Source: Dimorphilus gyrociliatus (lineage: Eukaryota; Annelida; Polychaeta; Dinophilidae). From it: DNA of 64,000 nt. The stretch spans positions 2,101,713 to 2,165,712 of the forward strand of contig CAJFCJ010000004.1 in NCBI GenBank assembly GCA_904063045.1. The letters are read 5' to 3'. Both the position numbers and the translations under genes were made by a program. The notes below the pieces were generated by a model, which was not told the DNA's origin, made no database searches, and worked only from the letters and a program-made list of their open reading frames with translations. This document shows positions 27,544 to 39,692 of the stretch, piece by piece; the stretch's first letter is position 1, and each line of letters begins with the position of its first letter.

Positions 27544-28525
27544 CCCTTTCCTACCCTAGATGCCCCTTCACTTTTTTTTTAAGATATTGATTAGAGAAAT
27601 ATTAACTTACAAAGGTTTTCATGGTAACCCTATTTTTTTCTTTACTTTTTTTGGACTTTCTTTTATCCTCTGTTATGCAACATTTTGTATTCTATTATTA
27701 AATAATTTTTCAATTTACAAACATAAGAAAAATGTAAAGATAAAAAAAGACTTGTGTTTTTTCTGTTGTCAATCACAAAAGAAAGAGGTAAAGAAGAAAG
27801 ATAAATAAAAGAAGTATACTTTTTTTATTTTAAGCGTCGCCATCTATGTTGTAAATATTAAACTAGACGAAAGAAATTTGGCGTCTATTTTATTTATTTC
27901 TTATTAATTTCATAGATATTATATGAAACTATAAGCATCAGTAGTCAATATTAGATCATAGTATTTTGTACAATATGATTATAACATATGTTAGGTAATT
28001 AATAATTAAAGAAGAAAAGATTATGTTCTTACTTCAAATATTACTAATGTTTTTATACATAATTAAAGTAGAAAAAAGAACAATTTTCTGTTTCTTTCCC
28101 AATACAACCCAAGTAATAAAAGACATAAAAGGAAGAATATTTTAACCATTTGACTTCAATCTAATAAAAATAACAAATTGGAATAAAACAAAGAAAAAGA
28201 GAAGAGTCTATCTACTTTCCATTCTCTTTTCATATTTCTTGATGTCAAATTGTTTTTTTTAAATATTTCACTATTTATTCCTAATTAAATTAATTAATAT
28301 TTTGTTTATTTACGAAAAGTCACGTTTCAACAGTTGAAGAACTACGCTATTTACTACAATATTCTTTATTCATAAATAGAACAATCATTATTTATAAATT
28401 ATTACTTTTTTGTTATTCTAACTGGAAAATGATTTCTTCTAAAATATATTAACAAATACATTTACGTTAATTCTATTCATAAATACTAAAACTTCATATA
28501 GAATAAATTATGACAAACATCTGCT

Positions 28526-28533
28526 TGACGTCA
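28526..28533. promoter_or_regulatory. Full palindromic CRE (TGACGTCA)
   Basis: The exact 8-bp cAMP response element, the consensus site for CREB/ATF factors, sits about 125 bases upstream of the histidine decarboxylase start codon. The 20 bases after it include the palindrome GGCGCGCC, and local composition is GC-rich compared with the surroundings, as for a promoter. Use as a promoter element is inferred. Confidence 0.5.
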
Positions 28534-28656
28534 CTTGGAAGAAGAGGCGCGCCTGAAGGTGCGGATATTAAAGAAATTCGCAGCGACTTCGGCATTCAAT
28601 TAAACTCAACCAGTTTGGTATTGTCGAAACAGTAGCAAATAAGTTTTAAAACGGAA

Positions 28657-31600
28657 ATGGACGTGGAGGAATATAGAAAGAGAGGTTAGTAAAAGTAAGA
28701 AAAAGAAGAGAAAAAGAAAAATTAAAAGTTATATAATAAAGATAAAAATAGAGATTATCCAGAAAATAGAGGAAAAAATTGAGAAACGAAATAGAATTTT
28801 AGTTATTTCTTTAATTATCTTTTTAATAAAAGTAAATAATTATTTTATACATAAACTAAAAGAAAAGAACTTTGAATTTTTTATTAGAATTTTATGTTTC
28901 ACCGAGAAAAAGTTTCTTAAAATTAAAATATTCATCCATATTTAATTTTAGTCAAAGTATTTCGTCTTTATTTTAAACAAATAGGTACTCAATGAAATAA
29001 ACTGTGTGTAAAAGAACATATTTCTTTTATTATATACAATATTTACCAAGTATATACCGTATCTTATAATACAATAGATAACTAATGTAGTATATTGCGT
29101 ATCTGCATATCAATGCATCTAATAAGAACTTGTTTGAGTTTTTCAAGTTTGCTTTATACCATCATACGAGAAGTAAAACGTTTGCTTTGTTTATTTAAAT
29201 AAAATCTATAGAGAAAATTGCTTTGTTGCAAAAAATGCAATTACATGTATAGAACATATAACAAATATATATATATATATATACATTATATATATACAGT
29301 ATATATAAATAGTATATATATATATATATATATCAACCTACTCTATACGGTATATACTGTATATATATAGTGCCGAAAGCGTTTGTAAAAATGAGATGGC
29401 CAATTACAAGCTGTTTACTAAGCAGGTGATAAGGCGTGTTTTCTATCGAAGCATCTATTTCGGCTTCTATTATTTGTTGTATTGTTAAAAGAAAATCTAG
29501 TTTCGTTGTCATTTAGAGAAAAACATCTGGTAGAAACGAGCTTCTTTTGAAGTAATGCTTGAAACGGTTTTAACTAATGTGGTCAGCGGCGACGAAGTTA
29601 AGAATTAGCTTGATTAATTAGAACCTACAGGCTAAATGGAACATGCATTGCTTTAGGGTAGAACGACGCCTACTTAAATGTTGGTTTTGTTTAGCTTTGT
29701 CTGTCTTCTCCTTCCTAGAAATATCTATGGTTTTCGCAGAGTATACTAAGGACATTTTTTTAATTGAGCCTTTACAAACATATTTATTAATCTAATTTAC
29801 TTATTATACACTTCTTTAAAAGAGTAAAACAACTGGCCTAAAACCAAAATTAAAGAGAGATATTCTTTCAAATTATATCTCTTATGGTCAGAACGCTTTT
29901 TTCAAAGAATGGAATGAAATGGAAATACTGAATCTTTTCGGTGTATATATTTATATATGTGTGTATTCGTGTATTACTTTAATTAATAAGAATCATAAGA
30001 AAGCTAATAGTATTCCAGTTGAGTAAAGATTGTCAAATTTTAGCAAATAAGATAGTAATTAATATGGTATTTCTTATGTTATCTTTCGTTAGTTATAAAT
30101 TATTTTTGGAAATCGACCAATGACAAATATTACAGAAATATATATATATATATATAGATAAACGAAAAAAAATATCCTACTTAAACAAGTTTTTATCCAT
30201 TTCTAATAGAAATTAATCTCAAATTATTCTTTTCTTATAACAAACCAGAATGAATGAAAGAATTATGATAAATGTTTCAGTAGAACTTTACTCAACCAAA
30301 ATATTAAATATATTAAAAATATGATTATTAAAACCGATGATGTTACTTGAAAACTATTTATTATTTAGTCTAATCAATGGATGATTATTTCTTATGCTAT
30401 AACGCCACCTTTACAACGATATAAAATACAAGTACTTTAAGGGTTAAGTTTGCAAGTTTTTCAAGTTTACACTTAACGTTTCCCAATTATCGAATAACTT
30501 TTAGACTTAAAATACTAAATAAAATGTTATGGTTTAATTCTTACTTATCGTCACAGGAAAGGAAATGGTCGATTATATCGCCGACTATCTTATTAATATT
30601 AGACAACGTAATGTCTTCCCAGATGTAAAACCAGGATACATGCGAGATTTACTACCCGAGAAAGCCCCAATTAACGGAGAAAGTTGGCAAGAGATATTTA
30701 ACGACGTTGAGCGTGTCGTTATGCCTGGTGTAAGTAACCTCTGTAATAACTTGTTGTAGGTCACGAAACTGATGATAAACTTGACCAAATAATTAAATTT
30801 CTAAAAATAACTTAGAAATAGTATCTTAACTTTCTAGAAGAGCAGACAAAGAATCAATATTGTTAATTTGCAGTTTCTACCATTTAACGGATATTGAAAA
30901 AATGCATATATTTACAGAAACTTCTGTTTCTTCTTTTTTCTTTTTAAAGCTTTAAAATAATTGATTAGTAAAGATATATATAAAAAGAAAAGAAACGCAT
31001 TTTTCCTACTAATTTTAGTATTAAATGTTAACAAAAGAAAAGGAAAAATGCATTATCATGTAAGTACGTTTTGCCCCTGAAAGTAGAGAGAGGCTTCAAG
31101 TGATAATTGCTACTTTTACATGTCTAAATTAGTAATGTAGAAGAAGCACATGAGCTCGAAATGTCTAAAGCATATAAACAAATAATATAAAAACACAATT
31201 TTCTACTGCAATGATTTTTGCAAAAACTAAGACAGCGACAATTCCGGCTTAAAAACATTCCGCATCTTCCGATTTCTTTAAAAAAGTGCGCAATCATTTC
31301 CCGTCCCCTAAGCTTTAAAGGAGTATGTAGATATAATTGGAAAAACGACAAATCGAGTGTTTACCATCGCGAGCGTCTCTTCAACGTCGTTTGGTTTATG
31401 TATACAAATTCTTAGGGATATTGATTTGAAAGTGATATGGCATAGTCTCCGGCTTTCGATTCATCAATTTTTTTTTTTAACAACGCTTTCTTTAATAGAT
31501 TATTCTTTACTCTGCTTCTTAATTATAAAACTTTCATATGATAAGACATATATCTTTATATTGAAAATCAGCTTATTTCAATTTTTTAATACCACTCAAT

Positions 31601-34600
31601 CGAAATGAAGCATTTTTCAGAGTATGAGCTGAAGCAGATATGTGTTTATAGTATCCAATTTTGATCCGTGCCTAATCATATTAGATATCGTAAAGATATA
31701 TACAATAGTATAGAAAGACACACTAAGTCCCAATGACCTTGCTTAAACAAAGTATCTTTCTTTCCCTGAAGATAACACACTGGCAATCCCCGCATATGCA
31801 TGCCTACTTTCCGGCCTTGAACTCGTTTCCTTCACTACTCGGAGACATGCTGGCCGATGCAATTGGTTGTTTGGGCTTTACTTGGGTAGGATTTTTTAAT
31901 TGAAACCTGTTATACGCCGCTTCTAAGTATTAAATATATTGTAAATATACAAATTTTTAACTAAAGGCATCTAGCCCTGCTTGTACTGAATTGGAAATTA
32001 TTGTTATGGATTGGCTAGCAAAAATGATCGGGTTACCATCAGAATTTTGGCATTGTACAAATTCAAAGAAGAATGTTGTAGAGAAAATGGGAGGTGGTGT
32101 AATTCAAACAACCGCTAGTGAAGCTACTTTTGTTAGCCTCCTAGCTGCTAGGACATCAGCTATCAATAGGATGAAACAAGTTTGTAAGATGAAAAGTATC
32201 GAAGTAGATATTGCAGATATCAACTCAAGATTGGTAGCATATTGCTCTGATCAGGTAAGTTTTGACGTTTATCAATAGAATTTGAATTATATTTAGCAAC
32301 AAAGTTCTGTGCTAAAATTTGAATTAATTTGTTCTAAAGCGATTTCTAATTAAAGAAAGAGAAAAAGAGAAATTATTAGTTTCCTTATACTATCTAAAAA
32401 TTAATTTATATCGCCTCAGCTATATATTATTTAATTGTTTATTCCATTGATCACCTCCTTCAGTAAGTTATTTCCGGCGTTCGATAATTAGATTAAAGAT
32501 CATGGAGGTGACATCTCAATGTCGAGTGACAACGTCATCATTCCCTTTCGATTTCACTTTAAGAGTTCTATAAAACCTTTAATTATATTTTGTTTGTCTT
32601 TTGAAAAAACTATCCATTCGGTTTAATTTGTTTAATAGTTATATTAGCTACCAAACTAAAATCGAATGAAGAAAAATAACTCTTATCTGTCTAAAAAGGG
32701 ATAAAATAATTTATTTTCAGGCTCATTCATCTGTTGAAAAAGCAAGTCTTATTGGACTTGTAACTCTTCGACTGCTTAAAACCAAAGATGATCTCTCGCT
32801 GGACACTGATCATTTGAAAGAAGTGATTAGAGAAGATGTTCAAGACGGTCTTATACCTTTCTTTGTGAGTATATCTTATAGAGAATATTTTAACATTAAA
32901 TTGTTTAAATAATTAAAATTTCAGTTATGTGCAACTTTAGGAACAACAGGAGCTTGTGCATTTGACAATTTGGAACTTATCGGACCAATATGTTAAACAT
33001 TTTTTGTAATCATATAAATTATACAGTTTCTAAATTGGTTCTTTACAGGTGAAAAGGAGCAAATATGGTTGCATATTGATGCTGCTTACGCAGGCTCAGC
33101 ATTTGTTTGCCCTGAATATCGTCACTTTATGAAAGGAATTCAATTTGCGTCTTCCTTTGCGTTTAATCCATCGAAATGGTTAATGGTACATTTTGATTGT
33201 ACTGCGATGTGGTAAGAAAATATAAACATAGACTTTGAACTGAACGAACATGATTTTATGCATCGTTTAATTATATTTAAAGGGTTAAAGATAGTGGTGC
33301 ACTTCATAGAACATTCAATGTTGAACCTTTATATCTGAAGCATGAAAATATGGGTTTGTATTCATTTTTAAATTAAAATAAAGGAAATTTTAATCATCTT
33401 TCTTTTTCTCCGTGTCTTGTTCTCCTTATTATAATATGAAAAACAGGTGCAGCTATTGACTTTATGGTAAGTTTTTTTTAAGCAGAGGCCAAATTATCTT
33501 ATGAGTAACGTATAAAAATATTTTGAAAGCATTGGCAAATTCCGCTGAGTAAAAGATTCCGATCTTTGAAGCTGTGGTTCGTACTCAGAAGCTTCGGTGT
33601 CTCTGGACTTCAAAAGCACATTCGCCAGGTGACTAAAGAAAAGAAGAGAGAAAGAAACTCTCATATTTCCTTCTTAAAAATAAATAATTACTCTTATTGC
33701 TTCAATTAAATAGTTGTTTACTTTTGTGTAATGAAACTATATGTTTAGGGCGTACGACTAGCTAAACTCTTCGAGAAGTTGTTGTTAGAGGATGGAAGAT
33801 TCGAAATACCAGCTAAAAGACATCTTGGTATGGTTGTATTCAGATTAAAAGTAAGTTTAGCTATATTCCAAAATCTTCTTAAAAGACATCTTTTTAGAAT
33901 TAAATAGAAAATCTTAACAGAAAAATATTTAATATCATATTTGCCCTTTTCCTCCAATGATTAGGTGGTAGATACCCTATCAATTACGTGACATTTCCTA
34001 AGTCGCATTGAGTCACGTGACTGGTTATATAAGAGAAATATTTATTCCTTATTTAATTTATCTATTGTTTCTAGGGTGAAAATGAGCTGACAGAGAGATT
34101 GTTGAAGAAGTTGAACGGATCTGGAAAAATTCATATGGTTCCGGCGTCTTTTAAGGAAACTTATGTAATCAGATTTACAGTAACATCTCAATTCAGTAGC
34201 GAAGAGGATATTAGAAGAGACTTCAAAATTATTCAAGAAAAGGCTAAGAGTATTCTTAACGAAGCAACTTTGCCAGTTACAGATGAAGTTGAAGAGGAGA
34301 AACCAGAAACAGAGGTTCTGGAGAGAAAGAGGCCTATAAGTGCTCGTGGTGAAATACGTAAAGAGGCACTTAGAAATAGAAGAGACGAGTTTGGTCTTAG
34401 TTTGATGCTATCTAACGTTCCAATGTCACCAAAATTTGTCAATGGATCATTTTTGGCCTTATTCGACCTACAACAGGAAACTGTTGCTGAATACGCCAAG
34501 CTGTTTAGACGTCGACCGTCTACGACTTCAGGTCTAAAGAATCGGCATCTGCTGGCCTGGACGCCTCGAAATATGCGCTTACAGGATGGCAATAAAAAGT

Positions 34601-34839
34601 TTAGTAGTTTTGACTCGGTTTTACCTACAGAAAAAGCCGTTAAGCCGTTGAGACATAGGAACGACTCCCTCGATTCGAAAATTGAAAAAATATTCGAATC
34701 ATTCGATTCCAGTTCAGATCTAACTGCTGACGAACCGGACATGGAAAGTAACGGTCACGTGACTAGGTGCGACAGATGCGGTCATCTGGTGGCGAATTGT
34801 AACAAAGCTGCTGAGTGTCGAGTCGATGGAGAAATATAA
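28657..34839 (+). CDS. Hdc: Histidine decarboxylase (PLP-dependent, group II)
   Basis: Twelve exons join with matching phases: 28657-28684, 30557-30729, 31772-31885, 31967-32254, 32721-32864, 32925-32991, 33049-33211, 33283-33353, 33447-33466 (20 bases), 33530-33628, 33749-33850 and 34075-34839, for 677 residues. The start [20 protein letters not shown] is typical of the amino-acid decarboxylase family. The segment [20 protein letters not shown] favours histidine decarboxylase over the aromatic (DOPA) enzyme. The cofactor-stacking His is in AHSSVEKA, the cofactor Asp in LHIDAAYAG, and the Schiff-base Lys in [12 protein letters not shown] (residue ~314). The enzyme makes histamine. The C-terminal ~190 residues after the conserved fold are polar and end in two cysteine pairs ([11 protein letters not shown]). 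Invertebrate histaminergic neurons are the likely site of expression. Confidence 0.93.
28685..30556 (+). other. Intron 1 of histidine decarboxylase
   Basis: A 1.9-kb intron separates the 28-base first coding exon from exon 2. It is AT-rich, with TA microsatellites and TATACAGTATAT / TATACTGTATAT copies at about 29291 and 29351. No other gene is visible inside. Confidence 0.8.
29264..29370. repeat. AT-rich microsatellite cluster in HDC intron 1
   Basis: Several TA runs are interrupted by two oppositely oriented copies of the TATAC[A/T]GTATA motif. Confidence 0.85.
30730..31771 (+). other. Intron 2 of histidine decarboxylase
   Basis: A 1-kb intron inserted after VVMPG. Both strands are partly open around 31120-31420, but neither frame resembles a decarboxylase exon or any other family, and no splice-flanked exon copy was found. 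Confidence 0.75.
34011..34022. promoter_or_regulatory. 12-bp CACGTG palindrome in HDC intron 11
   Basis: AGTCACGTGACT is identical to the palindrome at 7063. It lies about 50 bases before the last exon. It could be an intronic bHLH-ZIP site or chance. Confidence 0.3.
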
Positions 34840-36759
34840 ATAGAAAAATAGAATGAAGGAAAAAGAGAAAAAAAGTGAAAAACAAAGAAAAAGAGAAATT
34901 TTAATGGTCTTATTTTAAGTGTTTTGTAATAATAATAATTATCCCCTGAAAAGGAAATCCCATTTAAATCCATATAGTTATAATAATATCCAAAATTTAA
35001 TAATAATAATAATAATAATGATAATAATAATGATAATACTTTTTTCATCTATTTATGCTAATATAATTCATAAATTAGAGAGAAATATTGAAGAAGTTGT
35101 ACCACGAAGTAATATTAATATATATATATACATATGTATATACATATATAAACTAACGTTTTAAGGTGAGTGTGGGCGTTTACATAATGAAATGAATATT
35201 TATTAATTGAATACAAACTAACCTTCATCGTGTTGTATTATGGATTATACGGATATTTATTATTATGATTATAACTAAATACACACATATATATATGTGT
35301 GTGTGTGTTATTTCGATATTCTTTATTATTAATATTTTATATTTTTACATTGAATTATCAGACAGAAGCAATCCTGACTTAACAAGCTTTCTTTTATTTA
35401 TTTCGTCGTTATTACTATTATATCTTTATTCAAAAAAAGAATTTCTCTTTCTCTACCTCTTAATGATTTATTGAAAATCTATTTAATCTTCTATAGATCA
35501 TGTATGCAAAGTTAAAGTTCATTGATAATATAACCTTACACTATCTAAGTCGCTTCATTCGGGAATAACAGAGCATAACCCCCAAGCGAAATCTAGACAG
35601 AATTGAAGTCCTTTCTTTTTACTTTCAACTGCTACCCTTAACAAGAGTTTGCTGTTTGCTAGTTACAAATATCAGAGATAAACGTCATCCATTCTTTAGT
35701 CTACAGTAACCTTATCTTTACAATCTAATTGATTTTTGTAAATAGATCCTTTGATTTTATCCCTTTTGTACAATATCTTTTATTAATTGTGAGAGGTAGA
35801 TTCTAAGAACAATTCAAAATCCAATTTTTATGATTTTATTACCGATAAGCTAAATAATCTCTGCTTTATCTTCTTATGCAACTCGTTTACTAATCCCTTA
35901 GGTTGTTATTATGAGTTACAATTTGGTTAATATCGGTCAGTACAGTAGGATACCATAGCCGAATTTTTTGTATCTAAATATTAGAAAAATGAGTCATTAA
36001 TAGATTAATAATTGAAACTTTTCCACGCTCTCATATTAAATCCCTTCAAGACTTCTTATTAAATGGCAATTAGCCAAACTTATTCAAACCGACTTGAACA
36101 AAGAAATATTATTTAACTAAGCGAACTAAGGAATGATAAGAGCGTATTAAGTTATTTCTTGATTTAAAGATTTATTCCAAAATTATAGATTATCGTTATT
36201 ATTAAATATATGAATGTGTATGTGTGTGAAAGTATATACAGCATAGATTAAATTATAAAATATAAAAATACACAGTATATACATTTACAGCATATACAGT
36301 ATATATATATTAAAACTCAAAAGTCATACTGTCGTCTGTGTTTTTTTTTTGCTTTACCTCTTTTAAAACCGAAGAGGAGAAATAAACAAAATAGGAATTA
36401 TGTTAACGCCAGTCTCTATTTTTAAACCTTCGTAAAAGTATGAATGGTTAGAATAAATATTGTTTTTTTTATATCTTCTCGTGTTTAGCTTCGTATTTAT
36501 AAGATATTTAAATGCATGCATATATCTTTCTCTTTCATACCATTGTTTTATCTTAAATTTTTTAATTGTTATGCTTCAAAAAATTCAAGTTTTTCTTGGG
36601 AAGCTAATTTTTAATAATTTCAATAATTCAACTTTTCTCTCTTCTTCGGATATTGCCGCCAGCATTTGCCATTGTTTTAAATTTTCCCTATTAAATTTAA
36701 ACAATTATATTTATACAGTATATAGATATTTATATTTTTAATATATTTGTTGTTTTGTC
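34840..36759. other. Convergent intergenic region
   Basis: This space lies between the 3' ends of histidine decarboxylase (plus) and PDE10 (minus). It contains AAT-type repeats (34990-35040), TG/AT runs near 35285-35310 and two TATACAGTATAT copies (about 36291 and 36713). Open frames here are low-complexity. No gene is seen. Confidence 0.6.
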
Positions 36760-39658
36760 TTACTTTGCTCCAGTAACTATGGGTAAAGCATCAGGGAATA
36801 TTTCAGTTATTAATTCGTAGCATGGCAAACAAATGCCAACGAGAAATCCAACTTCTAATTGGGGAAGTTCATAATACTTTTCGCGATCCATCATTGTAAT
36901 GGTTCCCTCCTCCTTCTTCTTTTCGTCATCACCCTTTTACGATTAAAAATTATTGAACTATTAATAACTCAAAGTAAAATTTGAATAATCAAAAAATGAA
37001 ACAATACACTAAATTAAAAAGCATTCAATGGTTCGTTAACGTTTATTTATATTTAATTCGTAATAAAGATTGAATATCTATCTGCTAGAAAGAATTTAAT
37101 AAAACCACAATAAAAGAAAGAAGTTATATTACATCACGTTACTAGTCTAAATGAATTCTCTTTAAAAAAAAAAGAAAAAAAGTTCTAGAATGGTAAGGGA
37201 GAAATAATTATGTTATTGCAATTGCGCCATCTACCGTTTATCAATTTTCTAAAATAGCACATAAACATTCATGTTAAACCTTACCTACATACGTAAGTAG
37301 AAGAATAACATATACTTTAAATTTTGATAAATGCGTATAAAGGTAATAAGTACTATTAAAGAAATATGATGATGATCAAATGGCTTTGCAAACATAAGAT
37401 AATTACGTAAATTAACTACTAAAGTAGAGAGTAGATAGCTAACTCTGCTTGATAAATTTCATTAAAGTGGGACATAGAGCTAATAATTATGATTTTAGAA
37501 ATCAGTGTCGATTGAAACGTTTAGGAATTAGAAAAGTTTATTATCATAAACATTTTTAATAAATATTTATGATATGCATTTTTAAGCTGAAAAACAAAAA
37601 TCTCTTTGTTTCTCTTAAAAGAAGAGAAATTGTTTACAAGGCAAAAAATGAAACTTTATTGTTTTGTTTCATTTAAAAATATAAGGCAAAAGGCTTTTTC
37701 GTTCGGTTTTTTTTTTTTGGAAAAAAGAAAAGAAAAAATAAGAAAAAAAGATATATATATGTTAAATTGTGCTAAAAACCATTTAAGCACCTGTTGCCAA
37801 AATTCTTCCATTATAACATTTACTAATTTCAATTGAAGATTCCAAGGTTTGTACATACTGCACAAATCAGATGCGGTCATGCTTATTGCCATAAGCAAAA
37901 GGCTGCGCAATCACATTTGAAGATTAGAAATATGAAAAAAAAACCGATTAATCGCGGCGTCGCTCAGCATCTAACAACACTAACAAAATAGGACAGCATG
38001 CTCGGAAAAAATCACATGACATATTGCATATTGTAATTAGATTTGTTTTTGCGATTTCTAACCTGTTCCCAAAACTCTTCATATAATTCTTTCACTTGTT
38101 CTGCATGAATGTCCCAAGGTTTCATATTGGCACATAAATCACAAGATGTCATTGTGATAGCCAATACCAGTTTGCTGGATAGTATATGATATTTACAAAG
38201 TATATTTAAATGATGATGATAATATATATATATGTATAAATATATACAGTATATGTATATAATATAAATATCTGAGATCTATTAAAATATGATTAAATAT
38301 AAAACGAGATGCTGAGCAAATATGCGCTTTTTATACAAGTATTGTAAACTAACCGACAATTTTCATTTTGCCAAGAAAATGTTCCTTCGTCAATGTTGTT
38401 CCTTAATTGGGATTTATTTGGAAAGAACAGTGCTAAGTCTGTAGCTAAGATACAATGCTTTATATTTGATAAAATTTGTCTGTACTCGTCCGATGATAAA
38501 GTATTGAATATATTATGGCCGTCATGCTGTAATTGCAAAAAAATAAAGTAAATAAAAGACATTTCTATATAAAATACATTTTAGCTCGGAATTTATTTTA
38601 AGTCGAATTTTGCAAATACCAAAGATATTATATCAATATAATCGGTCGTAAAACTAAAGCATACTTGTTATATCTGCCTTTTTCTCGCTTTTCATAAAAA
38701 CTACACTTTTATTTTTTATTACAGCCGAAAAGGAAATAAGATAGAATTCAAATGATACTCGAACTGAAGCCCGTGAAAAAAAAGGCTTTTATTTCAATTT
38801 TATCTACACTATAGTCTGTTCCAATTGTTTTTTAGAGTACATTTTTTAATATGTATCCTCAGTGTAAAGTAATACGCCGCTATATCTTTTGTATACGTTG
38901 TTTTTTTTCCGTATAGTGTATATACACAGTACACACGTAGATATATAAAAATGGAAGATATACAGTATATATATATATATGTATATGTATACAGTATTTT
39001 TTCTATATCTAATATTTGTACAGTTTATTGAATAATTGTAAATACCTGTAAAATGGCGACAGTTTGATTGAAATGGTGATGCTCCATTGTTGAAGTACTG
39101 TATATGGCTGCTAATGGGGAAGAACTTTTGACCATAAACGAATTGGTTTTACCTCGATGATCTAAATCATGACATAGTGAACCAACAAACAAACCGATTT
39201 TCTGTAATAATAATGTCAAGGACGATAGTTGAATAGATAAAAAAGAAAATTTTTGAGTTATTATACTTCAATCAAAGTAAATTGATTATTCGTATTCTTC
39301 AAAATCGTATACATTGCATGGGCGACACTAAATGCGTGCTCCCAATTGTGATAAGGTACATTTCTGTAGTTTTTCCTGACAGTTAAGGTAAATCTCATGA
39401 GTGTTTTCGCATCGAATCTATAGGGAGGGAAGGAAGAGAGGATTAAAAGAGCCATTAATCAATTTATTATAGTGTCATTTATCAAAGAATGATTCAGAAA
39501 TGTAGATCTAATTAGTTTGTGATTTGTGAATTATTGGCAACAAAATCTTTAAAATATATACCACAAATAGAAAAGCATAAATGAATTTTTTTGATAGCCG
39601 CCTTTCATTCTCTATTCCTCGCCTAAGCAAGGAAAATAATCTCTAACTTACATTCGCA

Positions 39659-39692
<34 letters not shown>

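Larger units (their letters stand above)
21700..28656. other. 7-kb intergenic region
   Basis: No convincing coding gene is seen. Open frames here (22558-22833, 24230-24469, 24818-25012, 26443-26658, 27560-27808) are low-complexity or unlike known proteins. The region contains TA microsatellites, a moderately GC-richer island near 25130-25440, and a block dense in TAAT motifs near 26800-27000. Regulatory DNA for the flanking sulfotransferase or histidine decarboxylase gene is the simplest inference. Confidence 0.5.

Noticed and set aside
31124-31420. Overlapping open frames on both strands in HDC intron 2
   Set aside because: Neither frame has splice-flanked similarity to a decarboxylase exon or any known family.
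28657-34839. Aromatic L-amino-acid (DOPA) decarboxylase as the identity of the decarboxylase
   Set aside because: [15 protein letters not shown] and [18 protein letters not shown] match histidine decarboxylase more closely than the DOPA enzyme.
37791-38174. The duplicated PDE10 catalytic exons as an assembly or sequencing artefact
   Set aside because: The two copies are only 17/37 identical in protein and clearly different in DNA, with distinct introns, so they are an old duplication.
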